From: Paracoccaceae bacterium
Lineage (GTDB): Bacteria > Pseudomonadota > Alphaproteobacteria > Rhodobacterales > Rhodobacteraceae
Direction: 5' to 3'
DNA length: 40,748 nt
NCBI GenBank assembly: GCA_021741465.1
Contig: JAIOXV010000009.1
Location: forward strand, 1 to 40,748
Each line of letters starts with the position of its first letter. The stretch's first letter is position 1. Below are positions 8,098-16,604 of the stretch, in pieces. The notes beneath the pieces were generated by a model that worked only from the letters and a program-made list of their open reading frames with translations, made no database searches and was not told the DNA's origin. The position numbers and the translations under genes are program-made.

Positions 8098-9354
8098 ATG
8101 GCGAAAGAATCCATCGATACGCTTGTTGTCGGGGCTGGGCAGGCCGGTGTGGCTGTTAGCGAACATCTGGGCAAGTTGGGCGTGCCGTATCTTGTGCTGG
8201 AACGCGCCCGAATTGCTGAGCGTTGGCGTTCAGAGCGCTGGGATTCCCTGGTTGCCAATGGGCCGGCCTGGCACGACCGTTTTCCGGGGCTGGAGTTTGA
8301 AGGTTTCGGCCCGGACGACTTTGTGCCGAAAGAGAAAGTGGCTGACTATTTCGTGGCCTATGCCAATGAAATCAACGCGCCGATCCGCACCGGGGTTGAG
8401 GTGCGCCGCGTGGAGCGCCGTACGGGAAAGCCGGGGTTCATCGTTGAAACCTCGGACGGCACGATCGAGGCAAATCGCATCGTTTCGGCCACTGGCGCAT
8501 TTCAGCGGCCGGTCATTCCCGGCATCGCGCCAAAGGACGACGGGCTATATCAAATTCACTCGGCGGCTTATCACAACCCCGAACAACTGCCCGAAGGGGC
8601 GGTTCTGGTTGTTGGCGGCGGATCGTCTGGCGTGCAGATTGCCGACGAGTTGAACCGCGCCGGGCGCAAGGTTTATCTTTCGGTTGGCGCCCATGACCGC
8701 CCGCCACGCGCCTATCGCGACCGCGATTTTGTCTGGTGGCTTGGGGTGTTGGGCCTGTGGGATATCGAAGCGATGGCGCCGGGCACCGAACATGTTACAA
8801 TTGCTGTCAGTGGCGCCTATGGTGGCAAGACCATCGATTTTCGCGAATTGGCGCAGCAGGGTATCACGCTTTTGGGCCTGACCGACGCCTTTCAAGACGG
8901 CAAGGCAAGTTTCCGGAGCGATCTGGTCGAGAATATCCGCAAGGGAGATGAAAACTATCTGTCGCTGCTGGATGCGGCTGACGCTTATATCGCCCGCAAT
9001 GGTCTGGACCTGCCCGAAGAACCGCTTGCGCGGCGCACGTTGCCCGATCCGGACTGTATGAAAAACCCGATCAAGGAGCTTGATCTTGCCAAAGCCGGCA
9101 TCACCTCGATCATCTGGGCCACGGGCTATGCCACCGATTTCAGCTGGCTTCCGGCAACCGCGCTGGATGATAAGGGCAAACCCCGCCATCAGCGCGGCGT
9201 TTCTTCTGAACCGGGGGTGTATTTTATCGGCTTGCCCTGGCTTTCCCGCCGGGGGTCGACCTTTATCTGGGGTGTTTGGCATGATGCCAAACATATTGCC
9301 GACCATATCGCGACCCAGCGCAAATACACCGCCTATCACGAAGGAAAGACTTGA
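8098..9354 (+). CDS. Flavin-containing monooxygenase (YUCCA/CzcO-like FAD-dependent oxidoreductase)
   Basis: Protein of 418 aa with two dinucleotide-binding folds: VVGAGQAGVAVSEHLG at residues 10-25 for FAD and VVGGGSSGVQIADEL near residue 172 for NADPH. Between them lies YQIHSAAYHNP, which resembles the His-x-x-x-Tyr motif of YUCCA-type flavin monooxygenases. The C-terminal ATGYATDFSWL fits the second FAD-contact motif of the group. It likely inserts oxygen into an N-, S- or ketone-containing substrate. AAGGA lies seven bases before the ATG. RidA, DUF1028 and LysR genes follow on the same strand, suggesting a catabolic operon. Annotations of this family as potassium transport (CzcO) proteins are probably misleading here. 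The substrate is unknown. Confidence 0.88.
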   Translation: MAKESIDTLVVGAGQAGVAVSEHLGKLGVPYLVLERARIAERWRSERWDSLVANGPAWHDRFPGLEFEGFGPDDFVPKEKVADYFVAYANEINAPIRTGVEVRRVERRTGKPGFIVETSDGTIEANRIVSATGAFQRPVIPGIAPKDDGLYQIHSAAYHNPEQLPEGAVLVVGGGSSGVQIADELNRAGRKVYLSVGAHDRPPRAYRDRDFVWWLGVLGLWDIEAMAPGTEHVTIAVSGAYGGKTIDFRELAQQGITLLGLTDAFQDGKASFRSDLVENIRKGDENYLSLLDAADAYIARNGLDLPEEPLARRTLPDPDCMKNPIKELDLAKAGITSIIWATGYATDFSWLPATALDDKGKPRHQRGVSSEPGVYFIGLPWLSRRGSTFIWGVWHDAKHIADHIATQRKYTAYHEGKT

Positions 9355-9486
9355 TCTGTGACAGCCTGGCCTGCCTGTGTTCAGGATCACACCCAGATCA
9401 GGGCATATTCCAGGTTTGAAACTTACCGCGCCCATACCCGCCGGCCCAAGCCCGGACACGAATGAACCAACTCAAGGATCAGCACC

Positions 9487-9903
9487 ATGGCGCATACGCG
9501 CATTCGCAAGTTCAACACCAAGGAAACCTACCCAGAGCAGAACCTGGACAATGACCTGTGCCAGGCCGTTGTAACCCGCGGGGGGCGCACGATTTATCTG
9601 CGCGGCCAGTGCCCGCAGAACTTGGATGATGCCAAGGATATCGGCAGCCATGATCCGGTGGAACAGACCCACAAGGTCATGCAGAACATCCGCCAATTGA
9701 TCGAGGAGTGTGGCGGCACCATGGAGCATCTGGTCAAGGTAGTGGTCTATATCACTGACGTGCGCCACCGTGAGGCGGTCTACCGAACCATGGGCGAATA
9801 TCTGAAAGGCGTGCATCCAGTCTCGACCGGGCTTGTGGTCAGCGCTTTGGCACGGCCGAATTGGCTGGTGGAAATCGACGGCACCGCTGTAATTCCGGAT
9901 TGA
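9487..9903 (+). CDS. RidA/YjgF/Rid family protein
   Basis: Protein of 138 aa of the trimeric RidA fold, which hydrolyses reactive imines/enamines made by amino-acid and amine oxidising enzymes. A conserved arginine used by active RidA proteins is seen in ALARPNWLVEIDG (about residue 123), so deaminase activity is possible. The family core GGTMEHLVKVVVYITDV is intact. It starts 132 bases after the monooxygenase gene with AAGGA upstream, and ends 3 bases before the DUF1028 gene. Its place beside two flavoenzymes suggests it clears an imine intermediate of the same pathway, which is inference. Confidence 0.92.
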   Translation: MAHTRIRKFNTKETYPEQNLDNDLCQAVVTRGGRTIYLRGQCPQNLDDAKDIGSHDPVEQTHKVMQNIRQLIEECGGTMEHLVKVVVYITDVRHREAVYRTMGEYLKGVHPVSTGLVVSALARPNWLVEIDGTAVIPD

Positions 9904-9906
9904 GCC

Positions 9907-10581
9907 ATGACCTTTTCTCTTGTCGCGCGGTGCGCAGAAACCGGCATGTTCGGTTTGGCCATATCTTCGTCATCCCCGGCCGTTGCGGCGCGTTGTTCCC
10001 ATGCGCGCGCCGGTGTGGGGGCAGTGGCTTCGCAAAACATCACAGACCCATCGCTTGGGCCGCTGATGCTTGATCTCATGCAAGGTGGCATGGCGGCACC
10101 AGACGCCATCGCAGCCCTGCGTGGCCGTGCGCGGTTCCCTGAATATCGCCAAGTTCTGGCGGTAGATGCCGCTGGCCGCACCGCGATCCATTCTGGGCCG
10201 AACGCCCTTGGCATTTGGGCCGAAGCTGTTGGGCCCAATGTGGCTTCGGGGGGCAATCTTCTGGCAAATTCAAACGTGCCTCAGGCGATTGTTGATGGGT
10301 TTGTTGGATCGGTCGGTCATTTGGGCGACAGGTTGATTGCCGCGATGCGGGCGGGGCTTGGCGCCGGGGGCGAGGCGGGGCCGGTACATTCCGCCGGTCT
10401 GCGAATTGTGGACAAGGTTGAATGGCCCATCGTCGATCTGCGCTGCGATTGGACGGAGGACTGCCCGATAGAGGCACTTGCCCAGCTGTGGGATATCTAC
10501 AAGCCGCAAATGGACGCCTATGTTCAGCGCGCCCTCGATCCCCGCGCGGCACCTTCATATGGCGTGCCCGGAGATGAATGA
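9907..10581 (+). CDS. DUF1028 (Ntn-hydrolase-like) protein
   Basis: Protein of 224 aa matching the DUF1028 family: N-terminal MTFSLVARCAETGMFGLAISS, the ARAGVGAVASQNITDPSLGP block and the VASGGNLLANSNVPQAIV segment. The family is regarded as having an N-terminal-nucleophile hydrolase fold, but its reaction is unknown to me. There is no signal peptide, so it is expected in the cytoplasm. It begins 3 bases after RidA, so the two are almost certainly co-transcribed. RidA-DUF1028 neighbours recur in amine/amide catabolic loci, which suggests amide-bond or cyclic-amide hydrolysis as a possible role; this is inference. Confidence 0.88.
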   Translation: MTFSLVARCAETGMFGLAISSSSPAVAARCSHARAGVGAVASQNITDPSLGPLMLDLMQGGMAAPDAIAALRGRARFPEYRQVLAVDAAGRTAIHSGPNALGIWAEAVGPNVASGGNLLANSNVPQAIVDGFVGSVGHLGDRLIAAMRAGLGAGGEAGPVHSAGLRIVDKVEWPIVDLRCDWTEDCPIEALAQLWDIYKPQMDAYVQRALDPRAAPSYGVPGDE

Positions 10582-10645
10582 AACGCCGGCCAAGGGCCGC
10601 GCGGCACAAGATATGCAAAGCACGCCCCGTCAGGCAGGATAAAGC

Positions 10646-11599
10646 ATGGCCCTACGCTTTACCCTTCGGCAGCTTGAATACCTTGTCGCCGTGGGCGACA
10701 ACGGCAGTATCATTTTGGCGGCGGAAAAGCTGCATGTCTCTTCCCCTTCCATTTCTGCGGCCATTGGTCAGTTGGAAGACCAGCTTGGCCTGCAGCTTTT
10801 TGTGCGCCACCACGCCAAGGGGCTTTCTCCAACACAGGCAGGCCGGCAGATTGTGCTGCAGGCGCGCCGGATATTGGCCGAAGGCGAAGCGCTGAACCGC
10901 CTTTCTGGTGAGATTTCCGGCAGCGTGCGGGGCGATCTGGCCTTGGGCTGCCTTTTGACCTTTGCGCAGATCGTTGTCCCGCGGCTACGGCGCGGCTTTG
11001 AAACCCGCCACCCGATGGTGACTGTCAGTCAGGCCGAGTTGAACCAGCAAGAGATTATCGACAGCATCCGCAGTGGCGCCCTTGATGTGGCTCTGACCTA
11101 TGATCTGGAGATTCCCGAAGATCTGGTCTTTGTGCCGCTGGTAAAGCTCCCGCCCTATGTGCTGCTGCCGGAGGATCACCCGCTATCGCGCCTGCAGGCA
11201 ATTTCGGTTGACCAGCTTCAGCAGTATCCGATGATCCTTCTCGATCTTCCGCTGAGCAGTGACTACTTCCTGTCCATCTTTCGCGCCGCGGGGCTGAAGC
11301 CCAATATTGCCGAACGCACCAGCGATCTTGCCGTGGTTCGCAGCCTTGTCGCCAATGGGTATGGCTATGCCATCGCGAATGTGCGGCCTTTGAGTGAACG
11401 CTCTCCTGATGGGCAAAAGCTGTGTTTCGTGCCCTTGGCCGGGGCAGTGCGGCCGATGATCATGGGGCTTGTCATGGCCAAGGGCATAGAAAACCTGCTG
11501 ACCATTCGGGCATTTGTTGGCCATTGTCAGGAAAAGATCACAGCTGAAAACGTGCTGGGCATTGACCCGCACCAAGTAGCGGCAACACCGCAGTTCTGA
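10646..11599 (+). CDS. LysR-family transcriptional regulator
   Basis: Regulator of 317 aa with the LysR winged helix-turn-helix at the N-terminus (LRQLEYLVAVGDNGSIILAAEKLHVSSPSIS, then QLEDQLGLQLFVRH) and a periplasmic-binding-protein-like effector domain from about residue 90. It follows the FMO-RidA-DUF1028 genes by 64 bases and faces the TMADH-like gene, whose 3' end is 29 bases away. It is the obvious candidate controller of this locus. A perfect inverted repeat upstream of the TMADH-like gene (13809-13833) may be its operator. The effector is unknown, probably the amine or an intermediate. Confidence 0.94.
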   Translation: MALRFTLRQLEYLVAVGDNGSIILAAEKLHVSSPSISAAIGQLEDQLGLQLFVRHHAKGLSPTQAGRQIVLQARRILAEGEALNRLSGEISGSVRGDLALGCLLTFAQIVVPRLRRGFETRHPMVTVSQAELNQQEIIDSIRSGALDVALTYDLEIPEDLVFVPLVKLPPYVLLPEDHPLSRLQAISVDQLQQYPMILLDLPLSSDYFLSIFRAAGLKPNIAERTSDLAVVRSLVANGYGYAIANVRPLSERSPDGQKLCFVPLAGAVRPMIMGLVMAKGIENLLTIRAFVGHCQEKITAENVLGIDPHQVAATPQF

Positions 11600-11628
11600 A
11601 CTGGCTTTGCCGCTCATGCCGCGTGGCT

Positions 11629-13710
11629 TCAATCCTCGGCCAATTCGGTTATCTCCCGCCGGAAAGACAGGGTATCACCCCAATCCTCGGCCCAAACGCC
11701 CGTGTCCAACTCGCGGGCATAGCGGTGCCCGGCATAGGTGGCCCAAGCTATCGGCCCCGGTGCTGCAGCATCACCGATCAGTTGAACGGATCGGATGCCA
11801 GCATCTGCCCAATCGGCCGAACGCGCGCGCAAGCCTTGAAAAAGCGCGTCCTCCGATTGGCGCGAAGCCACCATCACCACCGCGTCACAGCCGATCTGAC
11901 CGCGCGCATCGGTATAGCTGCAGCAGGTCTCAACCCCATCGGGCAACAGGCCTGAAACCCCGGTGTTCAGCACGATCTTCACGCCAGCCTGCGCCAACCT
12001 GCGATGGATGGCCCCCTGTTCCAACGTGTTGCGCGTCCAGTCCGACACAAAGGCGGCAGGCGTGACCAGTGTCACCTCTGCCCCGGCCTGCGCGCACAAC
12101 TCGGCCAGAACGCCGCCCATATAATAATGGTCATCATCGAAGACCACGACCTTGCCCTTCGGCACGCGGCCCTGCATCAGGTCATCGGGGGTAAAGATCG
12201 GCAACGCCCCGCGCTGCGGGATGGCCACCACATGCTGGCGCGCCACGCCGTCGGCCCGCCAACTGCTGCCAGTGGCCACGCAGATGTTCTGAAACCCGAA
12301 CGCCAGCACCTCGTCCACCGACAAGGCTGATCCGGGATACATCTCAACATTCGGGCGCTGGCCAATCTGATACAATCGATAGTCCATCACCCGGCCCCAT
12401 GCCGACAAGCCCGGCAACAGCCTTTCGCGCGCCACCCGCCCGCCAAAGCTGTCGCGCGCCTCGGCGACGGCCACATCATAGCCGCGCAAAGACAGCGCGC
12501 GCGCCGCCTCCAGCCCTGCAGGACCAGAGCCGATCACGAGGACCGTGTCGCTTGCGCCCTTGGTGGCAATCTTCTCTGGGTGCCAGCCCTTGCGCCATTC
12601 CTCCATGAAGGTTGGGTTCTGGGTGCAGCGGCTGATCGACATGGTCATGTCGCCAGTGACGCAGATATTGCAGCCGATACATTCGCGAATATCTTCGATC
12701 CGGCCTTCTTCGATCTTTTTTGGCAAGAAAGGATCGGCAATCGATGGGCGCGCACAGCCGATGAAATCAAGCACACCTTGGCGGATCATGCGAGCCATGA
12801 CATCGGGCGAGGTGAAGCGACCGACGCCGACCACGGGCTTTGACGAAAGCTCTCTTATTCCCGAAACCAGCACCTCTTGCGCCGCCTCTTGCTTGAACCG
12901 CGATGGGCCAGAGCATTCATCCCAAGACCCCTGCGCCAGATCCCACAGATCGGGCAGATCGGCATTCATCTCGACAAACTCGCGCACTTCCGCATTGGAA
13001 AAGCCCAGATTGCCGATCTGTTCGTCCAAGGAAACCCGCATGGTCAGCGCCATGCTGTCCCCCACCGCGTCGCGCATATCCGCCACCACCTCGCGGGCAA
13101 AGCGCGACCGGTTTTCCAAGGACCCGCCATATTCGTCGCTGCGTTGATTGGTGGCACGGCTCAGGAAATGCTGGAAGATGCCAAAGCCATGCGCGCCATA
13201 AAGGCAGATCAGGTCGAACTCGGCCGTTTTGCAGCGCCGGGCGGCGTTCACAAACCATCGGCGCAGATTGCGGATGTCGGATTTATCCATCGCGCGGGCC
13301 TGGACCGGATCATTGGTAAAGGTGCGGATGGGCAAAGCGGTTGGTGCAAGTGGCACTTCCTTGGTGTAGAAATTCGGCCCATTGATGCCGGAATAGGCCA
13401 ACTGAATGCCCGCAAGGGCCCCGTGGGTTTTCATCGCCCGCGCCATTTTGCGCAGGCCGGGAATGTCCTTGTCTTCCCACAACCGCAATTCGATGAAGGG
13501 CGTGATTTCCGAGGTCTGGTGCATCTCGGTCTGCTCGGTGAAAATCACACCCCAACCGCCCTCGGCTTTGATCCCGCGCATTGCGGCGGCGGCAGCCGGG
13601 TCACCGTAGCCCCCGCCATTGCAATGCGGCACCTGATAGAACCGGTTCTTGGCGGTCAGCGGGCCAATCGGCATTGGTTCGAAAAGAATGTCATATCGGG
13701 GATCGCGCAA
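11629..13710 (-). CDS. TMADH-like FMN / 4Fe-4S / ADP-binding amine dehydrogenase or demethylase, substrate unknown
   Basis: Protein of 693 aa similar throughout to trimethylamine/dimethylamine dehydrogenase. Domains: FMN TIM barrel (1-340), a cysteine cluster CIGCNIC then C after eleven residues (about 344-362), and two Rossmann-like domains from about 395 (TVLVIGSGPAGLEAARAL). The track start (TTG 13767) is replaced by the TTG at 13710 because AAGGAG lies seven bases before it; this puts the cysteine of YQVPHCNGGG at residue 30, the position that holds covalent FMN in TMADH. Tyr171/His174 of LYGAHG match catalytic residues. Compared with the TMADH sequence as I recall it, positions 60, 74 and 105 are Gln, Glu and Ala instead of Tyr, Ser and Trp, so the trimethylamine bowl is not kept. 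N-methylproline demethylase and histamine dehydrogenase are related alternatives. Confidence 0.88.
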   Translation of the reverse strand: MRDPRYDILFEPMPIGPLTAKNRFYQVPHCNGGGYGDPAAAAAMRGIKAEGGWGVIFTEQTEMHQTSEITPFIELRLWEDKDIPGLRKMARAMKTHGALAGIQLAYSGINGPNFYTKEVPLAPTALPIRTFTNDPVQARAMDKSDIRNLRRWFVNAARRCKTAEFDLICLYGAHGFGIFQHFLSRATNQRSDEYGGSLENRSRFAREVVADMRDAVGDSMALTMRVSLDEQIGNLGFSNAEVREFVEMNADLPDLWDLAQGSWDECSGPSRFKQEAAQEVLVSGIRELSSKPVVGVGRFTSPDVMARMIRQGVLDFIGCARPSIADPFLPKKIEEGRIEDIRECIGCNICVTGDMTMSISRCTQNPTFMEEWRKGWHPEKIATKGASDTVLVIGSGPAGLEAARALSLRGYDVAVAEARDSFGGRVARERLLPGLSAWGRVMDYRLYQIGQRPNVEMYPGSALSVDEVLAFGFQNICVATGSSWRADGVARQHVVAIPQRGALPIFTPDDLMQGRVPKGKVVVFDDDHYYMGGVLAELCAQAGAEVTLVTPAAFVSDWTRNTLEQGAIHRRLAQAGVKIVLNTGVSGLLPDGVETCCSYTDARGQIGCDAVVMVASRQSEDALFQGLRARSADWADAGIRSVQLIGDAAAPGPIAWATYAGHRYARELDTGVWAEDWGDTLSFRREITELAED

Positions 13711-13808
13711 AATCGGGCTCCTTGATCTTGTCTTACCAAAGGCTTTCAGGCGCGCCCGGTCAAGCAAAGCCGAACAGCAAGATCACCGAAACAACTTGAA
13801 TCTGAACT

Positions 13809-13833
13809 GTTGATGAGGTGACGGGTCATCAAC
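13809..13833. promoter_or_regulatory. Perfect 8-bp inverted repeat upstream of the TMADH-like gene; candidate LysR operator
   Basis: GTTGATGA and TCATCAAC are separated by nine bases, about 111 bases (centre) before the TTG start of the TMADH-like gene. Size, symmetry and distance suit a LysR-type recognition site. It also lies 15-40 bases after the stop of the TIGR02186 gene on the same strand, so a weak hairpin role is the alternative, but there is no T-run and the loop is long. Confidence 0.5.
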
Positions 13834-13847
13834 TGGGCCAGTGTCGA

Positions 13848-14615
13848 TCACCGCCGCAGCAGACGGAAACCAGCCGATGCAGCCCAGCCCGCCAAGGCCG
13901 CAAGGGCAAGCGAGATCAGGCCGTAAAGAAAGGGCTGCTCATGGGCCATGACATACAAGGCCCGCTCCAGCCCCGCTTTACGCACGTCAATCAACCGCTC
14001 TTCTTGGTCCAGCACGCGCCCATCGCGGGTGATGAACATCCGCACCTTATAGGCGCCCTCAATCAGATTGGCAGGCAGCGCGATATCGGTGCGAAAAAGC
14101 GTTTCTTGTACCAGTTGCACGCGCCCCTGCATCAGCCTGTAGCTTTGATCGTCACTGCGGATGCGCCGAAGGGCTGCGGTGAATTCCTCGGCCCCTTGCG
14201 CCTCAGATGCGGCACCAATGGCACGAATTGCATGGTCTAGCGTGATCTTGAAGCGCAGATCTTCAGTTCGGGTCAAGATCTTGTCAATCGGGCCACTGGT
14301 CGCAACGGCATAGAACGAAGGGGCTGCGTCCACGGTGATGGCTGATGCATTTACCCAGATCCCGGCCACATATTCTTTGCGGCGGATCACCAGCGGCGTC
14401 GATGGGCCTTCGACTGTGATGATAACCTCAAGCGGTGCGCCTTTTGGGGCAGGGGAATCGCGTTTCACCGCGCCATAGATCAGAATTTCCGAACCATCGA
14501 AATTCGCCGTAATCGCCACGCGGTTTTGCGAAAGCCCTGAAACGATCTCTTCGCCCGCAGCACACGCCGCGCTGGGCAAAAACAGCATCGCAATAAGTGC
14601 GGCGCGCTTCATCAT
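13848..14615 (-). CDS. TIGR02186 family membrane-anchored periplasmic protein
   Basis: Protein of 255 aa with an N-terminal signal peptide (MMKRAALIAMLFLPSAACA), a periplasmic domain that starts EEIVSGLSQNRVAITANFDGSEILIYGAVKRD, and one C-terminal membrane segment (GLISLALAALAGWAASAGF) ending in RLLRR. This arrangement and the N-terminal motif match the alphaproteobacterial TIGR02186 family. It overlaps the TauE/SafE-type exporter gene by four bases (14612-14615); the pairing is a known feature of the family and suggests an accessory subunit. Its function is not known. Confidence 0.88.
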   Translation of the reverse strand: MMKRAALIAMLFLPSAACAAGEEIVSGLSQNRVAITANFDGSEILIYGAVKRDSPAPKGAPLEVIITVEGPSTPLVIRRKEYVAGIWVNASAITVDAAPSFYAVATSGPIDKILTRTEDLRFKITLDHAIRAIGAASEAQGAEEFTAALRRIRSDDQSYRLMQGRVQLVQETLFRTDIALPANLIEGAYKVRMFITRDGRVLDQEERLIDVRKAGLERALYVMAHEQPFLYGLISLALAALAGWAASAGFRLLRR

Positions 14616-15541
14616 GGCAGCGCCATGGGCGTAACCGAGAAAAGCTCGGACGGTTGCAACAACAGGTCGAAGGCGATCTTGATCGCGACGGCCAGCACCA
14701 TCGCCGCCAGAAGGATGCGGAGCTGTTCTGCCTTAAGCCGGGTTCCCGCCATGGTGCCAAGTTGCGCGCCGATCACCCCGCCGATGATAAGCAAAAGCGC
14801 CAGCATCATATCCACCGTATGGCTGTTCACCGCGTGAACGACAGTGGTGAACCCGGTGACAAAAATGATCTGAAAAAGTGAGGTTCCGATCACCACCTTT
14901 GTCGGCATTCCCAAGACATAGATCATCGCAGGAACCAGAATGAACCCGCCACCAACCCCCATGATCCCGGCCAGAAAGCCAACAAGCGCCCCCACGGCAA
15001 GCGGAGGCAGGACCGAAATGTAAAGCCCTGACGCGCGGAACTTCATCTTGAAAGGCAGGCCATGCACCCAAGTGTGGATATGGGCGCGCCGGATTGGGGG
15101 GGCACCGCCATGACGGCGCGACCGCAAGATGGCCCTGGCGCTTTCGAAAAACATCATGCCGCCGATCAGGCCCAGAAACAGCACATAAGAAAGCTGGACG
15201 AACAAATCGACCTGTCCAAGCGCTGTCATCCAGGAAAAAACCCGCACCCCGGCCCAAGACCCGATCAAACCGCCGATCAAAAGCACCAGCCCCATGCGGA
15301 AATCGACCGCCTTGCGCTTCAGCTGCGCCAGAACGCCCGAAATAGACGAGGCCACCACCTGATTTGCCCCGGTGGCAACCGCCACTCCGGGCGGGATGCC
15401 GATAAACAGCAAGAAGGGCGTGATAAGAAAGCCGCCCCCCACCCCGAACATGCCCGATAAAAAGCCCACGATCCCGCCTATTCCCAGAAGCAGGAAGGCG
15501 TTGACCGAGACCTCGGCAATGGGGAGGTACAGCTGGAACAT
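14612..15541 (-). CDS. Sulfite exporter TauE/SafE (TSUP) family permease
   Basis: Integral membrane protein of 309 aa with about eight hydrophobic segments and the internal repeat typical of TSUP proteins: GGIVGFLSGMFGVGGGFLITP near the N-terminus and GALVGFLAGIMGVGGGFILVPAMI in the second half. TSUP proteins move sulfite, sulfoacetate or other small organic sulfur anions across the inner membrane. It is followed, with overlapping ATGA, by the TIGR02186 gene. The substrate is not visible from the sequence; sulfur-oxyanion export is the family default. Confidence 0.93.
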   Translation of the reverse strand: MFQLYLPIAEVSVNAFLLLGIGGIVGFLSGMFGVGGGFLITPFLLFIGIPPGVAVATGANQVVASSISGVLAQLKRKAVDFRMGLVLLIGGLIGSWAGVRVFSWMTALGQVDLFVQLSYVLFLGLIGGMMFFESARAILRSRRHGGAPPIRRAHIHTWVHGLPFKMKFRASGLYISVLPPLAVGALVGFLAGIMGVGGGFILVPAMIYVLGMPTKVVIGTSLFQIIFVTGFTTVVHAVNSHTVDMMLALLLIIGGVIGAQLGTMAGTRLKAEQLRILLAAMVLAVAIKIAFDLLLQPSELFSVTPMALP

Positions 15542-15719
15542 CGGGATATGTCGGAAAGATGCCTGTTCACTAAGACTTGCGCGCCTTTGGCGGGCTTGTC
15601 AAATCCAGATCTTCCCGGCGTTTAGCGCCAGACGGCCGGTGCGGCAGTTCCGCGGCCAAAACCGATTGGCTTGGGCCCTTGTCTGGTGCCCTTCTCGGGG
15701 CCAAAGGCCTGCGTTGGTT

Positions 15720-16523
15720 TCAGGCCGTGACGGCAAGCCCGCGAAGAAAGCGGCGCAGGATCTTTTCCAGCTTGGCCGCGCCCAAGGGGGCCATGGCCTT
15801 GGTATGTTCATGGCTGATGTTTTCGTTCGACATTCCGGCGGCCATATTGGTGATGGTGGAAATCGCGGAAACACGCAGCCCAAGGAAGCGGGCAAGGATA
15901 ACCTCGGGCACCGTCGACATACCGACGGCATCGCCGCCCAAGATCTTGATGGCGCGAATTTCGGCCGGGGTTTCGAACGAAGGGCCGGAATACCACGCAT
16001 AAACACCTTCAGGCAGCGCCACATCCGCCGCCTGCGCCGCCGCCCTTAGCGCCGCCCGAAGATCGGGGTCATGGGCCGTGGTCATCGGCACGAAACGCGC
16101 GTCGGTCTTTTCACCAATCAACGGGTTAAGGCCCGAGAAATTGATATGGTCATTCAACAGCATCAGATCGCCGGGCTTAATGTCGGGGCGCAAGCTGCCC
16201 GCTGCGTTGGTCGCAATCAGCTGATCGGCACCCAGGGCCTTCAGCAGCTCCAATGCCGGGCGCATGGCCGATGGGTTTCCGTTCTCATAGTAATGTTCGC
16301 GGGCACCAAAGACGGCAACGCGGACACCTTCCAGCATGCCGATGTGCAGGTTTGGATTGTGGCCCGAAACGCCGACATGGGGAAAGCCGGGCAGATCGGA
16401 ATAAGGGATCGCCACACCATCAACCGCATGGGCTAGATGCCCAAGGCCAGACCCAAGGATAAGGCCAAGGCGGATAGGGGCTGTTCCGGCGCGCGATTGG
16501 ACGGTTTCAAGAAGGTTTGGCAT
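15720..16523 (-). CDS. punA: Purine nucleoside phosphorylase
   Basis: Cytoplasmic enzyme of 267 aa that splits purine nucleosides with phosphate to base and ribose-1-phosphate. Trimeric-PNP motifs are visible: LILGSGLGHLAHAV, the phosphate-site GAREHYYENG, NAAGSLRPDIKPGDLMLLNDHINFSG, and the base-site region YAWYSGPSFETPAEIRAIKILGGDAVGMSTVPEVI. The track start is a GTG 13 codons upstream; ATG 16523 (MPNLLETV) fits the family N-terminus better, although the ribosome binding site is weak. It is the last gene behind a nucleoside-type ABC importer, so imported nucleosides are presumably its substrate. The symbol could also be deoD/xapA-like; punA is chosen by family. Confidence 0.92.
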   Translation of the reverse strand: MPNLLETVQSRAGTAPIRLGLILGSGLGHLAHAVDGVAIPYSDLPGFPHVGVSGHNPNLHIGMLEGVRVAVFGAREHYYENGNPSAMRPALELLKALGADQLIATNAAGSLRPDIKPGDLMLLNDHINFSGLNPLIGEKTDARFVPMTTAHDPDLRAALRAAAQAADVALPEGVYAWYSGPSFETPAEIRAIKILGGDAVGMSTVPEVILARFLGLRVSAISTITNMAAGMSNENISHEHTKAMAPLGAAKLEKILRRFLRGLAVTA

Positions 16524-16551
16524 GGTTCGGTCCGGCTTTGGGGGCATGGCC

Positions 16552-16568
16552 GGGGGCGACACGCCCCC
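16552..16568 (-). other. Intercistronic 7-bp GC hairpin before the PNP gene
   Basis: GGGGGCG, loop ACA, CGCCCCC lies between the second permease stop and the PNP start. No T-run follows, so it is more likely an mRNA stability or processing element than a terminator. Confidence 0.45.
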
Positions 16569-16604
16569 AAGGCCCGGTGGATTTGTGCGGTCAAAAGGGG
16601 CGGC

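Noticed and set aside
13711-13767. Upstream TTG start of the TMADH-like gene used by the track
   Set aside because: No ribosome binding site there; the downstream TTG has AAGGAG at seven bases and places the FMN cysteine at the family position.
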